A stretch of DNA of 64,000 bases, from positions 8 to 64,007 of the forward strand of contig NZ_LXSL01000012.1 of NCBI RefSeq assembly GCF_001648355.1, read 5' to 3'. How positions within the stretch are numbered: the first letter of the stretch is position 1; each line of letters begins with the position of its first letter. The notes beneath the pieces are model-generated. The model did no database searches. It worked only from the letters and a program-made list of their open reading frames with translations, and was not told the origin of the DNA. The DNA is from Eikenella longinqua. Its GTDB lineage: Bacteria > Pseudomonadota > Gammaproteobacteria > Burkholderiales > Neisseriaceae. Shown one piece after another: positions 7,423-16,350 of the stretch. A program made the translations under genes and the position numbers.

Positions 7423-8067
7423 TTACTTGCCTTTGGGGTAAAACTGTACGGTTTGGATGCTCGGTTTGAGCAGCGGCTCGATGCCGGAGGCGTCGGGGCC
7501 GAAGGTTTCCATGGCTTCGTCCATGTCGCGCACGGGCGGCTCGATCAGCGGCTGCGGCGCCACGGGGCTGAGCGATACGGCGCATTCGAGCACGGCGGCA
7601 TAAGGCGAGCCGGCGGCGCGCAGGTTTTTGCCGATGTGGTTGACCACGTGCACGGCGTCGCCCAGCAGCTTTTGCGCTTCGGCGGGCGGGATGCGGGAGA
7701 AGAATTCCAAGAGCGCGGGCAGGTAGTCGGGCAGCTCGTCGTCGCCCAATTCGTAGCCGTGGCGGCGGTATTCTTCCAGCAGGTCCACCATGGCGCTGCC
7801 GCGGTCGCGGTCTTCGCCGAATACGTGCTCGAAGATATAGAGCGCGTGCAGGCGGTTGCGGTCGAAGGTGGAAACGTATTCTTCCTGAAGCTGGCGCAGG
7901 CTGCGGCTGCCGAAGTAATCCAGCAGCGCCTGCAAGCCTTCGCGGCTGCCGGAAAGCTCGGGCAGCGTATCGAGGGCTACCTGAAATTCGGGCAGCGCTT
8001 CAATCATCTCCGCTTCGGGATAGCACAGCAGCGCCGAGAGAAATTTGTACACCGGGTTACCCTGCAT
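7423..8067 (-). CDS. narJ: Nitrate reductase assembly chaperone NarJ
   Basis: A 214-residue TorD/DmsD-type all-helical chaperone needed for cofactor insertion into NarG and membrane attachment of NarGH. Recognisable blocks are LLCYPEAEM near the N-terminus and EEYVSTFDRNRLHALYIFEHVFGEDRDRG. Its ATG overlaps the narH stop by one base (TGATG), so it is translationally coupled. An 11/12 eikDUS match is read in frame as FQVA near residue 28. The C-terminal third is poorly conserved, as is usual. Confidence 0.92.
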   Translation of the reverse strand: MQGNPVYKFLSALLCYPEAEMIEALPEFQVALDTLPELSGSREGLQALLDYFGSRSLRQLQEEYVSTFDRNRLHALYIFEHVFGEDRDRGSAMVDLLEEYRRHGYELGDDELPDYLPALLEFFSRIPPAEAQKLLGDAVHVVNHIGKNLRAAGSPYAAVLECAVSLSPVAPQPLIEPPVRDMDEAMETFGPDASGIEPLLKPSIQTVQFYPKGK

Positions 8068-9626
8068 CAGCGCACTCCTTTTTCGCGGTTTTCTTCGAGG
8101 TCTTTGCGGCGGTCGAAGAAGACGATGGGCGAGGCTTTGGGCTTGTCGAACAGGCTTTCTTTGGTGCTGCCGCCGGAGCAGCCGTTGCCGAAGGAGAAGC
8201 CGCAGCTGGCTTTGTCTTCAAAGGCGTTTTCCACCTGCTCTTTGTGGCTGCTGGGGATGACGAAGCGGTCTTCGTAGTTGGCGATGGCCATGATTTGATA
8301 CATGTCCTCCACCATGGCGGGGGTGAGGCCGGTGCCTTCCAGGGTTTGCTCCAAGGTTTCGCCGTGCACGGTTTGGCCGCGTTTGAAGCGGCGCATGGCA
8401 ATCATGCGCTCCAGCGCGTCTTTAATCGGCTCGATTTTGCCGGCGGTGAGCAGGTTGGCCAGATAGCGCAGCGGGATGCGCATTTCGTCCACGCTGGGGA
8501 TGATGCCGTTTTCGCCCACCAGCCCGTTTTCGATGGCGGATTGGATGGGGGAGAGCGGCGGGATGTACCACACCATCGGCAGCGTGCGGTATTCGGGGTG
8601 CAGCGGGAAGGCGATTTTCCATTCCATCGCCATTTTGTATACCGGCGATTTCTTCGCCGCATCGAGCCAGCTCTGGCTGATGCCCTGCTTCAGGGCTTCG
8701 CGCTGCACTTCGGGGTCGTGCGGGTTGAGGAACACGCCCAGTTGCGATTCGTAGAGGTCTTGCGGGTTTTCCACCGAGGCGGCTTCTTCGATTTTGTCGG
8801 CGTCATACAGCAGCACGCCTAAGTAACGGATGCGGCCGACGCAGGTTTCGGAGCAGATGGTGGGTTCGCCCGCTTCGATGCGCGGGTAGCAGAAAATACA
8901 TTTTTCGGCTTTGCCGCTCACCCAGTTGTAGTAGATTTTTTTATACGGGCAGCCGGACACGCACATGCGCCAGCCACGGCATTTGTCTTGATCGATGAGT
9001 ACGATGCCGTCGTCTTCACGCTTGTAGATGCTGCCGGAGGGGCAGGAGGCGACGCAGGTCGGATTCAGGCAGTGTTCGCACAGGCGCGGCAGATACATCA
9101 TGAAGGTTTGCTCGAAGGCACCCATCATTTCTTTCTGGATGCCTTCAAACAGGGTGTCTTTGGCGCGTTTTTCAAATTCGCCGGCCAAGTCGTCTTCCCA
9201 GTTGGGGCCCCATTCCACTTTGTCCATCTTCTTGCCGGTGAGCACGGAAATCGGCCGCGCGGTGGGCGGGGTTTTCATGCGCGGGGCGTTTTGCAGGTGC
9301 TCGTAGTCGTAGGTGAAGGGTTCGTAGTAGTCGTCGATCTGCGGCAGGTTGGGGTTGGCGAAGATGTTGGACAGGATTTTCAAGCGGCCGCCCTGTTTGG
9401 GCACGAGCTTGCCGTCGGGCTTGCGCACCCAGCCGCCTTTCCATTTTTCCTGGTCTTCCCAGTTTTTCGGAAAGCCGATGCCGGGCTTGGTTTCCACGTT
9501 GTTGAACCAGGCGTATTCCACGCCGTCGCGGCTTGTCCACACGTTTTTGCAGGTAACGGAGCAGGTGTGGCAGCCGATACATTTGTCCAAATTCAGCACC
9601 ATGCCGATTTGCGCTCTGATTTTCAT
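8067..9626 (-). CDS. narH: Respiratory nitrate reductase beta subunit NarH
   Basis: A 519-residue iron-sulfur protein carrying electrons from NarI to NarG. The first cluster motif is C16-x2-C19-x2-C22-x3-C26. Others are CEHCLNPTC and CRGWRMCVSGCPYKK, in which Trp replaces a cysteine as in the 3Fe-4S site of NarH, and CIFCYPRIEAGEPTICSETC. I place the start at MKIRAQIGMV because AAGGAA precedes it; the longer frame runs into the cupin gene. Unusually, a cupin gene separates it from narG. Confidence 0.94.
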   Translation of the reverse strand: MKIRAQIGMVLNLDKCIGCHTCSVTCKNVWTSRDGVEYAWFNNVETKPGIGFPKNWEDQEKWKGGWVRKPDGKLVPKQGGRLKILSNIFANPNLPQIDDYYEPFTYDYEHLQNAPRMKTPPTARPISVLTGKKMDKVEWGPNWEDDLAGEFEKRAKDTLFEGIQKEMMGAFEQTFMMYLPRLCEHCLNPTCVASCPSGSIYKREDDGIVLIDQDKCRGWRMCVSGCPYKKIYYNWVSGKAEKCIFCYPRIEAGEPTICSETCVGRIRYLGVLLYDADKIEEAASVENPQDLYESQLGVFLNPHDPEVQREALKQGISQSWLDAAKKSPVYKMAMEWKIAFPLHPEYRTLPMVWYIPPLSPIQSAIENGLVGENGIIPSVDEMRIPLRYLANLLTAGKIEPIKDALERMIAMRRFKRGQTVHGETLEQTLEGTGLTPAMVEDMYQIMAIANYEDRFVIPSSHKEQVENAFEDKASCGFSFGNGCSGGSTKESLFDKPKASPIVFFDRRKDLEENREKGVR

Positions 9627-9648
9627 ATTGTGTTCCTTCAAGTGGTTT

Positions 9649-9697
9649 TTCAGGTAGCCTTTTGCAGCCGGTTGCAAGCCTGTTGAGGCTACCTGAA
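9649..9697. repeat. Inverted eikDUS pair between cupin and narH
   Basis: TTCAGGTAGCCT 9649-9660 and AGGCTACCTGAA 9686-9697 flank a 25-base spacer that itself contains a short palindrome (GCAGCCGGTTGC). A hairpin here could attenuate transcription from narG-cupin into narHJI. Confidence 0.55.
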
Positions 9698-9703
9698 AAT
9701 TTG

Positions 9704-10057
9704 TTATGCCTTTTCGAATCCTGCTTTGGGGCTGATGATGGAAACCAGGATGCAGTCTTGCCCGCCTTCCTTGCCGTTGTTGCGTGCGCCGTGGATTTGG
9801 TGGTCGCCCACCACCACGGCTTCGCCGGCGCGGATGATGCGGCCGCTTTGCGCGTCGTCCACCAGCTCGGCTTCGCCCTGCAACACAATCCAAATGTCCA
9901 CGCCGTGCGGGTGGCGGTGGGCGGGCAGCATGGTTTGCGGCGGAATCTGCCACAGCACCATGTTGTCGTGCGGGTCTTGGTGCAGCACGGTGCGCACAGC
10001 TTCGGCGGAACCTTCTTTCAAGTAGTCGGCAAAATGGATAATCTGCGGCAGTTTCAT
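9704..10057 (-). CDS. Cupin-domain protein inserted in the nar operon
   Basis: A 117-residue single cupin. The metal-binding motif is visible as LPAHRHPHGVDIWIVLQGEAELVDD, with the second motif near VVVGDHQIHGARN. ATG 10057 is chosen because GAGGAAT lies upstream; ATG 10072 is possible. It is co-directional with narG (upstream) and narH (downstream), so it is probably transcribed with the nitrate reductase. Cupins bind metals or small molecules, and its ligand here is unknown. It does not belong to the standard narGHJI set. Confidence 0.8.
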   Translation of the reverse strand: MKLPQIIHFADYLKEGSAEAVRTVLHQDPHDNMVLWQIPPQTMLPAHRHPHGVDIWIVLQGEAELVDDAQSGRIIRAGEAVVVGDHQIHGARNNGKEGGQDCILVSIISPKAGFEKA

Positions 10058-10080
10058 GGTTTTATTCCTCATATTCGATT

Positions 10081-10175
10081 TTCAGGTAGCCTTTTCGATT
10101 TTCAGGTAGCCTTTTCGGTTTTCAGGTAGCCTTTTCGGTTTTCAGGTAGCCTGTTGATGCAGGAGGCTACCTGAA
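10081..10175. repeat. Tandem array of four eikDUS plus one inverted copy
   Basis: TTCAGGTAGCCT occurs at 10081, 10101, 10121 and 10141, an exact 20-bp period with TTTTCG(A/G)TT linkers, followed by AGGCTACCTGAA in opposite orientation at 10164-10175. The array fills the gap between the narG stop and the cupin start. The last copy can pair with the inverted copy to form a hairpin. Confidence 0.9.
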
Positions 10176-10188
10176 AAACTTTGCAGCC

Positions 10189-13100
10189 TTACTCGGCGGG
10201 TTCGTCCATCCAGTCGATGTCTTTCATCTTGCGGACAATCACCCATTCGTCGCGGTTGGAGCCGACCGTGCCGTAGTAGTTGAAGCCGTAGGCCAGCTGG
10301 GCGTAGCCGCCGATGAGGTGGGTGGGGTTCAGCACAGCTTTGGTAACGGAATTGTGGATGCCGCCGCGTTTTTTGGTGGTTTCCGCCGCGGGAGTGTGCA
10401 CCAGTTTTTCCTGGGCGTGCGGCATCACAATCATGGTTTCGGGAATGCGCTGGCTCACAATCACGCGGCAGGCAATCGAACCGTTGGTGTTGAACACTTC
10501 CACCCAGTCGTTGTCCACCAGCCCGGCCTTTTTGGCGTCGATTTCGGAAATCCACACGTGCGGGCCGCCGCGCGAGAGCGTGAGCATGCGCAGGTTTTCC
10601 GAATAGGTGCTGTGGATGCCCCATTTCTGGTGCGGGGTGAGGAAGTTGAGCGTGATTTCCGGGTTGCCGTTGGGCATTTTGCCCAAGAGCTGCTTGGTGG
10701 TTTTGGTGTCCACGGCGGGGCGGTACACGCAGAAGCCCGCGCCGAAATCGCGCATCCATTTGTGGTCTTGGTAGAACTGCTGGCGGCCGGTGAGCGTGCG
10801 CCACGGAATCAGCTCGTGCACGTTGGTGTAGCCGGCGGTGTAGCACACTTCTTCGCTTTCCACGCCCGACCAAATCGGCGAGGTAACGATTTTGCGCGGC
10901 TGGGCCACGATGTCGCGGAAGCGGATTTGCGTGTGCTCGCTGCTGTTGATCAGGTGCGTATGGTCGCGGCCGGTGTTTTTGCTCAGCGCCTGCCAGGCTT
11001 TTTTGGAAACGTGGCCGTTGGTTTCCGGCGCCAGCGTGAGGATCATCTCGGCGGCATCGATGGCGGTTTCCAGCTTGGGCTGGCCCTTGCCCGCGCCTTC
11101 TGGCTGCACGCCGTTGAGTTTGCGCAGGAATTCCACTTCGTGCTTGGTGTCCCAAGCCATGCCTTTGCCGTTGTTGTTCACTTTTTCCAGCAGGGGGCCG
11201 ACGGCGGTGAATTTTTCATACACTGCGCCGTAGTCGCGCTCCACCACGGTCATGGCCGGCATGGTTTTGCCCGGAATCGGCTCGCATTCGCCCAGCTTCC
11301 AGTCTTTCGGGTCGAAGGGCTGGCCGAGCTCCTGCGGGCTGTCGTGCATCAGCGGGGTGAGCACGATGTCTTTGCGCACGCCGAGGTAATCCTTGGCCAG
11401 CTCGCTGAATTTTTTGGCCAGGCCTTTGTAGATTTCCCAGTCGGATTTGCTCTGCCACAGCGGCTGCACGGCTTCGGTGAGCGGGTGGATGAAGGGGTGC
11501 ATGTCGGACGTGTTCAAGTCGTCTTTTTCATACCAGGTGGCGGTGGGGAAAATCACGTCGCCATACAGGCAGGTGGTGTTCATACGGAAATCGAGCAGGG
11601 CAAACAGGTCCAGCTTGCCTTCCACGCCGTCGCGCTGCTTCACTTCGGTGGGTTTCAGGCAGTCTTCTTCGTTGCTCAATAGGCCGTTTTGCGTGCCGAG
11701 CAGGTATTTGAGGAAGAATTCGTGGCCTTTGCCGGAAGAACCCAAAATGTTGGAGCGCCACACAAACATATTGCGCGGCCAGTTTTTCGGGTTTTCCGGA
11801 TCGTCGCACGACATATCCAGCGTGCCTTCCTTCAGGCCTTTCACCACATAATCCACCGGATTCATGCCGGCTTTTTCGGCCGCGTCGGTTACGTCCAGCG
11901 GGTTGGTTTCCAGCTGCGGTGCGCTCGGCGTCCAGCCCATGCGGGCGGCTTTGGCGTGGTAGTCGATCATGGTGAGACGGCGCATGTCGTCGCCGGCGTC
12001 GGTGGTGAGCAGCTCGTCGGCGGATACGGTTTCGTGGCGGTATTGGCCGGTGTGGCCGTAGAAGAAGGCGGTGCCGGCCATCTGGCGCGCGGGGCGGTGC
12101 CAGTCGAGCGCGAAGGTGAGCGGCGCCCAGCCGGATTGCGGGCGCAGTTTTTCCTGGCCCACATAGTGGCACCAGCCGCCGCCGGATTTGCCGATGGTGC
12201 CGCACATCATCAGCATATTGATGATGCCGCGGTAGTTCATGTCGAGGTAGTACCAGTGGTTGATGCCGGCGCCCACGATAATCATCGAGCGGCCCTTGGT
12301 GTCGTGCGCGTTTTGCGCAAACTCGCGGGCTACCTGAATTACCTGTTCGGCTTTCACGCCGGTGTGTTTTTCCTGCCATTTCGGCGTGTAGGGCTTGTCG
12401 TCGAAATAATCTTTGGCCACGTTTTCGTCGCCCAAGCCGTTGTCCACGCCGTATTGCGCCACCAGAAGGTCGAACACGGTGGCCACCAACTGGCTGCTGC
12501 CGTCGGCCAGGGTGATGCGTTTCACCGGCACTTTGCGGAAGGTTTTTTCTTCGTCGAATTCGCCACCGAAGTAGTCGAAGCCGACGCGCACCACGTCATC
12601 GGCGCACGTTTTCAGCGACAAAGCCGCCTGAACGTCTTGCTCATCCTGCGCCTTGGTTTCCAGATTCCACTTGCCGCTACCGTCCCAACGGAAGCCGATG
12701 GAGCCGTTGGGCAGCATCAGGCTGTCGGTTTTTTCGTTCCACGCCAGCACTTTCCAGTCGGGGTTTTTCTCTTCGCCGAAATTGCCGCCCAGCTGCGAGG
12801 CGCGCAGGGTGTATTCGGGGCGGTAGCCTTCACCGTCTTCTTTCAGGCACACCAGCACCGGCATATCGGTGAGGCGGCGGCAGTAGTCTTGGAAATAGTC
12901 GGATGGATTGTCGATATGGAATTCTTTGAGGATAACGTGCCCCATCGCCATCGAGAGCGCGGCGTCCGTACCTTGGCGCGGCGCCAGCCAGATGTCGCTG
13001 AACTTGGTCATTTCGCCGAAGTCGGACGATACGGCCACGGTTTTGGTGCCTTTGTAGCGCACTTCGGTGTAGAAATGGGCGTCGGGGGTGCGGGTCATCG

Positions 13101-13869
13101 GGATGTTGGAACCCCACACCAAAAGATAATTGGAGTTGTACCAATCGGCGGATTCGGCCACGTCGGTTTGCTCGCCCCAAGTTTGCGGCGAAGCGGGCGG
13201 CAGGTCGCAATACCAGTCGTAGAAGGAGAGCGGCACGCCGCCGATGAGGCCGAGATAGCGCGCGCCGGCAGCATAGCTCACCATCGACATGGCGGGAATC
13301 GGTGAGAAGCCGATGATGCGGTCGGGGCCGTATTTCTTGATGGTGTAGCAGTTGGCCGCTGCCACCATTTCATAAGCTTCGTCCCAGTTGGAGCGCACGA
13401 AGCCGCCCAGGCCGCGCTGGGATTTGTAGGATTTGGCGCGCTCGGGGTCTTCCACAATCCATTTCCAGGCTTCGATGGGGTCTTTGGTTTGGCGTGCTTC
13501 GCGCCACAATTCGGCCAGCGCGCCGCGCATCATCGGATATTTGATGCGCTGGGCGGAATACACATACCAGCTAAAGGAGGCACCGCGCGGGCAGCCACGC
13601 GGCTCGTGGTTCGGCAGGTCGGGGCGGGTGCGCGGGTAGTCGGTTTGCTGGGTTTCCCAGGTGATGATGCCGTTTTTAACGTAGATTTTCCACGAGCACG
13701 AACCGGTACAGTTCACGCCGTGGGTGGAGCGGGCCACTTTGTCGTGCGACCAGCGGCTGCGGTAGGCGTCTTCCCACTTGCGGTCTTCGGTGGTGAGGAT
13801 GCCGTGCCCGTTGGCAAACGGCTCGCGTTTCTGCTTGAAGAAGGTGAGGCGGTCTAGGAAATGGCTCAT
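10189..13869 (-). CDS. narG: Respiratory nitrate reductase alpha subunit NarG
   Basis: The 1226-residue catalytic subunit reducing nitrate to nitrite on a bis-MGD molybdenum centre, facing the cytoplasm. The N-terminal FS0 cluster motif has His50 in place of the first Cys, followed by Cys54 and Cys58 (HGVNCTGSCSW). The molybdenum-ligand Asp is expected in YDWYCDLPPASP. The molydopterin-binding C-terminal domain is complete, ending WIVRK-like segments and DWMDEPAE. Length matches E. coli NarG (1247). An 11/12 eikDUS match is translated as IQVA near residue 515. First gene of the nar operon. Confidence 0.96.
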   Translation of the reverse strand: MSHFLDRLTFFKQKREPFANGHGILTTEDRKWEDAYRSRWSHDKVARSTHGVNCTGSCSWKIYVKNGIITWETQQTDYPRTRPDLPNHEPRGCPRGASFSWYVYSAQRIKYPMMRGALAELWREARQTKDPIEAWKWIVEDPERAKSYKSQRGLGGFVRSNWDEAYEMVAAANCYTIKKYGPDRIIGFSPIPAMSMVSYAAGARYLGLIGGVPLSFYDWYCDLPPASPQTWGEQTDVAESADWYNSNYLLVWGSNIPMTRTPDAHFYTEVRYKGTKTVAVSSDFGEMTKFSDIWLAPRQGTDAALSMAMGHVILKEFHIDNPSDYFQDYCRRLTDMPVLVCLKEDGEGYRPEYTLRASQLGGNFGEEKNPDWKVLAWNEKTDSLMLPNGSIGFRWDGSGKWNLETKAQDEQDVQAALSLKTCADDVVRVGFDYFGGEFDEEKTFRKVPVKRITLADGSSQLVATVFDLLVAQYGVDNGLGDENVAKDYFDDKPYTPKWQEKHTGVKAEQVIQVAREFAQNAHDTKGRSMIIVGAGINHWYYLDMNYRGIINMLMMCGTIGKSGGGWCHYVGQEKLRPQSGWAPLTFALDWHRPARQMAGTAFFYGHTGQYRHETVSADELLTTDAGDDMRRLTMIDYHAKAARMGWTPSAPQLETNPLDVTDAAEKAGMNPVDYVVKGLKEGTLDMSCDDPENPKNWPRNMFVWRSNILGSSGKGHEFFLKYLLGTQNGLLSNEEDCLKPTEVKQRDGVEGKLDLFALLDFRMNTTCLYGDVIFPTATWYEKDDLNTSDMHPFIHPLTEAVQPLWQSKSDWEIYKGLAKKFSELAKDYLGVRKDIVLTPLMHDSPQELGQPFDPKDWKLGECEPIPGKTMPAMTVVERDYGAVYEKFTAVGPLLEKVNNNGKGMAWDTKHEVEFLRKLNGVQPEGAGKGQPKLETAIDAAEMILTLAPETNGHVSKKAWQALSKNTGRDHTHLINSSEHTQIRFRDIVAQPRKIVTSPIWSGVESEEVCYTAGYTNVHELIPWRTLTGRQQFYQDHKWMRDFGAGFCVYRPAVDTKTTKQLLGKMPNGNPEITLNFLTPHQKWGIHSTYSENLRMLTLSRGGPHVWISEIDAKKAGLVDNDWVEVFNTNGSIACRVIVSQRIPETMIVMPHAQEKLVHTPAAETTKKRGGIHNSVTKAVLNPTHLIGGYAQLAYGFNYYGTVGSNRDEWVIVRKMKDIDWMDEPAE

Positions 13870-14159
13870 GTTCTATCCCTGTCGTTATTAGGCTTTGCCA
13901 ACGAATGCCGTGCAGCGGCAGCGCCGTGCAAAGCTTGTCTCAAAACCGGTTATAAGTGCTTGGAGTATAGAGGAGGAGCAGGGCAAAAAATATGCTTCCA
14001 ACAGGTTTAAGCGCCATGCATTGGGCTAGGGGCGGCCTACGCCGAAAGGAGTATACCCACCTGCCGTTTCGGCTTAGGGCGGCGGCGGGAATACCGGCGC
14101 GGCGGAGAAATCGGTTAAGATGGCCGCGTTTCCGTTTAACATCAAAGAGGCATTCCAGC
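13870..14159. promoter_or_regulatory. Divergent intergenic region narG / mop
   Basis: This 290-base region must hold the narG promoter (leftward) and the mop promoter (rightward). I could not find a good FNR site (TTGAT-N4-ATCAA) or a paired NarL heptamer. On the minus strand TATACT near 13970 is a possible -10 for narG but lacks a convincing -35. Confidence 0.35.
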
Positions 14160-14588
14160 ATGAAAACCAGCGCACGCAACCAGCTTCCCGGCCAGATTAA
14201 AGCCGTCAAACACGGCCCGGTGAGCAGCGAAATCACCTTGCAGCTGGCCAACGGCGTCGAGCTTGTGGCCAGCATCACCGAAGAGAGCTGCCGCGAACTC
14301 GGCCTGGCCGAAGGCGGCATGGCCACCGCACTCATCAAGGCGGGCAGCATCATCGTGGCCACCGACCTGCACCCGATGAAACTTTCCGCGCGCAACCAGT
14401 TTCACGGCATCATCACCCAAGTGGAGCGCGGCGCGGTGAATTCCATCGTGGGCATCGACATCGGCGGCGGCCTCACCCTCACCGCCGGCATCACCATGCA
14501 CAGCGCCGAAACGCTCGACCTGCACCCCGGCCAGCGCGCCACTGCCGTGTTTAAGGCCGGCAGCGTGATTTTGGGCGTGCTGGCATAA
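14160..14588 (+). CDS. Free-standing Mop (molybdate-binding TOBE) di-domain protein
   Basis: A 142-residue protein made of two Mop/TOBE repeats, each starting SARNQ (residues about 4-70 and 76-142). The first reads SARNQLPGQIKAVKHGPVSS and the second SARNQFHGIITQVERGAVNS. Such molbindins bind oxyanions such as molybdate and buffer the intracellular pool. I place the start at ATG 14160; earlier in-frame codons lie in the promoter region. It is divergent from narG and 6 kb from modABC, whose ATPase lacks its own Mop domain, which suggests the regulatory domain is supplied by this separate protein. Confidence 0.85.
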   Translation: MKTSARNQLPGQIKAVKHGPVSSEITLQLANGVELVASITEESCRELGLAEGGMATALIKAGSIIVATDLHPMKLSARNQFHGIITQVERGAVNSIVGIDIGGGLTLTAGITMHSAETLDLHPGQRATAVFKAGSVILGVLA

Positions 14589-14605
14589 CGCGCGGCCAAG
14601 CGGAA

Positions 14606-14647
14606 AGGCTACCTGAAAACCGAACGCCTCGATTTTTCAGGTAACCT
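14606..14647. terminator. Inverted eikDUS pair after mop
   Basis: AGGCTACCTGAA 14606-14617 and TTCAGGTAACCT 14636-14647, the second with one mismatch. It is followed by TTTC and probably terminates mop. Confidence 0.6.
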
Positions 14648-14706
14648 TTCCGCTTGTGCGGGCGGCTATCATGCGGTTTTATTGCGAATATTGCGGGGAA
14701 GGGCTT

Positions 14707-15387
14707 ATGTTTGACTGGCTTGATAGGCTTTATCTGATTGATTTCCTATATCTCTTGTTACTAGCTGCCGGCTGCTACCGCTACCGCGACGGCTGCCGTC
14801 GGCTGCGGCGCGCACAGCAGGAAGACACGCGCTACACCCAAATCCCCGACGCGGACACGGTGGCATGGTGGCGCAAGGCTTCCCTGCTGGATAAGCAGTT
14901 TGGCATCTTTTTTAAACGCTACGGGCAGTTCCTTATTGCCGTATCGCTGTTCAACCTGCTGCTGAATCGGAAAACCGGGCTGGAAATCCCGCTGAACGGG
15001 TTTACGATTGCTTTCGGGTTCTGTATTACCATTGCGCTCGTTATCGGTGCGGGCGTGATGGGGGATGGCGCGTCGCGGAATTGTAACAATACCCCCTATA
15101 AAGGCGAAGGCAGTGAAAAAAACGGGCTCGATTTTGCCAAGCACAAAACCCATGTGCTGAAGCGCTATGAAATCCAGTCTTTCCGGCCGAGGGAAGAGTG
15201 GCAGCAGAAACCGATTTGGCAGCACGAATTCATGGTGCTGGATTCCTTCAAAGGGGATATTGAGATGATGTTGAAAGGCATCCGCTGGGTTAAACCCGGC
15301 GCGGTGCTGTATTACGGCTCTTGGCTGGTGCTGATTGTCGTTACCACGGGCTACCATCTTTATGTGTTCTGCTACAGCCCGGCCTAA
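14707..15387 (+). CDS. Hypothetical membrane protein
   Basis: A 226-residue protein from ATG 14707, chosen because GGGGAAGGG lies 5 to 13 bases upstream. Hydrophobic segments are seen at about 8-24, 75-90, 97-117 and 203-222, suggesting four membrane helices. Residues about 27-65 are rich in Arg and Tyr, and a long polar region lies between about 120 and 195. I do not recognise a family. It stands between the Mop gene and moeB, but opposite to moeB and after a terminator, so a molybdenum role is not implied. Confidence 0.6.
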   Translation: MFDWLDRLYLIDFLYLLLLAAGCYRYRDGCRRLRRAQQEDTRYTQIPDADTVAWWRKASLLDKQFGIFFKRYGQFLIAVSLFNLLLNRKTGLEIPLNGFTIAFGFCITIALVIGAGVMGDGASRNCNNTPYKGEGSEKNGLDFAKHKTHVLKRYEIQSFRPREEWQQKPIWQHEFMVLDSFKGDIEMMLKGIRWVKPGAVLYYGSWLVLIVVTTGYHLYVFCYSPA

Positions 15388-15405
15388 GCCGCCAGCCAAG
15401 CGGAA

Positions 15406-15474
15406 AGACTACCTGAAAACCAAAAGCCTCGATTTTTCAGGTAGCCTTTCCAATCCCAAGTGAGGCTACCTGAA
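15406..15474. terminator. Three eikDUS copies after the membrane protein
   Basis: A variant AGACTACCTGAA at 15406-15417 pairs with TTCAGGTAGCCT at 15436-15447. A further AGGCTACCTGAA lies at 15463-15474. They terminate the rightward gene and face the end of moeB on the other strand. Confidence 0.55.
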
Positions 15475-15570
15475 AACTTTAGCCGCAAGCAAATCAAATC
15501 AAAACAGGCCGCAAGGATAAAACGCTTATCCTGCGGCCTGTTTGCCTTGCCGAACGCGGCAGACCAGGGT

Positions 15571-16317
15571 TTACGCCCGCTCCCCGCCGCACACGCGGCA
15601 TTTGGGGTTTTTCGGGATGGCGAAGTGCTGCCAGCGGCCGGAGAGGGCGTGGTAGCAGCGCAGCACGCCGGGTTCGGCGGGCAGACCGAGCAGGATTTTC
15701 AGCGCGTCGGCGGCTTGGCTGCTGCCGATGATGCCCACCAGCGGGGCGAATACGCCGAACAGGGCGCAGGCGCCGTCGCCGGCCTGTTCGCTGTCGAAGA
15801 GGCAGGCGTAGCAGGGCTGGCCGGGCAGGTCGGGGCGGTATACGGTGATTTGGCCGTCGAAGCGGGTGGCGGCGCCGGAGACGAGCGGGGTGCGGGTGGC
15901 GCAGGCGGCGGCATTGAGGGCTTGGCGGGTGGCGAAGTTGTCGCTGCAATCGAGCGCGACTTGGCATTGGGGCAGCAGGCGCAGCAGCTCGGCCTCGCCC
16001 AATTTGCCATAGGTTTCGATTTGGCAGGCGGGGTTGAGCTGTTTCAGGTGGCCTGCCATGGCGTCGGCTTTGGGGCGGCCGATGTCGGCTTCGCGGTAGG
16101 TGATTTGGCGCTGGAGGTTGGTGTCGTCGATGAGGTCGTGGTCGGCAATCAGCAGGCGGCCCACGCCGGCGGCGGCCAGATAGGGCAGGGCGGCGCTGCC
16201 CAGCCCGCCGCAGCCGAGCACGAGCACGCTGGCATCGAGCAGCTTTTGCTGGCCTTCGATGCCGATTTCGTCGAGGAGGATGTGGCGGCTGTAGCGCAGC
16301 AGTTGGCGGTCGTTCAT
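15571..16317 (-). CDS. moeB: Molybdopterin-synthase adenylyltransferase MoeB (HesA/MoeB/ThiF family)
   Basis: A 248-residue enzyme that adenylates the C-terminal glycine of the sulfur carrier MoaD, the first step in recharging it. The nucleotide-binding motif GCGGLGS is at 35-41, and zinc-binding pairs are C169-x2-C172 and C240-x2-C243. The N-terminal arginine-containing segment RYSRHILLDEIG is typical. MoaD with a C-terminal Gly-Gly is encoded at 35.5 kb, so the partner is present. ThiF, acting on thiamine sulfur carrier ThiS, is the alternative. An 11/12 match to eikDUS is read in frame near residue 91 (GHLKQ). Confidence 0.85.
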   Translation of the reverse strand: MNDRQLLRYSRHILLDEIGIEGQQKLLDASVLVLGCGGLGSAALPYLAAAGVGRLLIADHDLIDDTNLQRQITYREADIGRPKADAMAGHLKQLNPACQIETYGKLGEAELLRLLPQCQVALDCSDNFATRQALNAAACATRTPLVSGAATRFDGQITVYRPDLPGQPCYACLFDSEQAGDGACALFGVFAPLVGIIGSSQAADALKILLGLPAEPGVLRCYHALSGRWQHFAIPKNPKCRVCGGERA

Positions 16318-16350
16318 GGCGGTGTGGGCAGGGTGCTTGGGGGAGCGGAT

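Noticed and set aside
6706..8277. A 523-codon plus-strand frame opposite narI-narJ
   Set aside because: High GC gives long antisense frames. Its residue composition is rich in His, Gln and Ala with no family motif, and the other strand encodes clear NarI and NarJ.
10081..10152. A regular 20-bp repeat that resembles a short CRISPR array
   Set aside because: The repeated unit is the uptake sequence itself with near-identical linkers; there are no unique spacers and no cas genes.
11689..13305. A 538-codon plus-strand frame opposite narG
   Set aside because: It is antisense to narG and has no recognisable domain.
13870..14159. FNR or NarL sites at the narG promoter
   Set aside because: I searched both strands for TTGAT-N4-ATCAA and paired TACYYMT heptamers and found only partial matches, not enough to report as sites.
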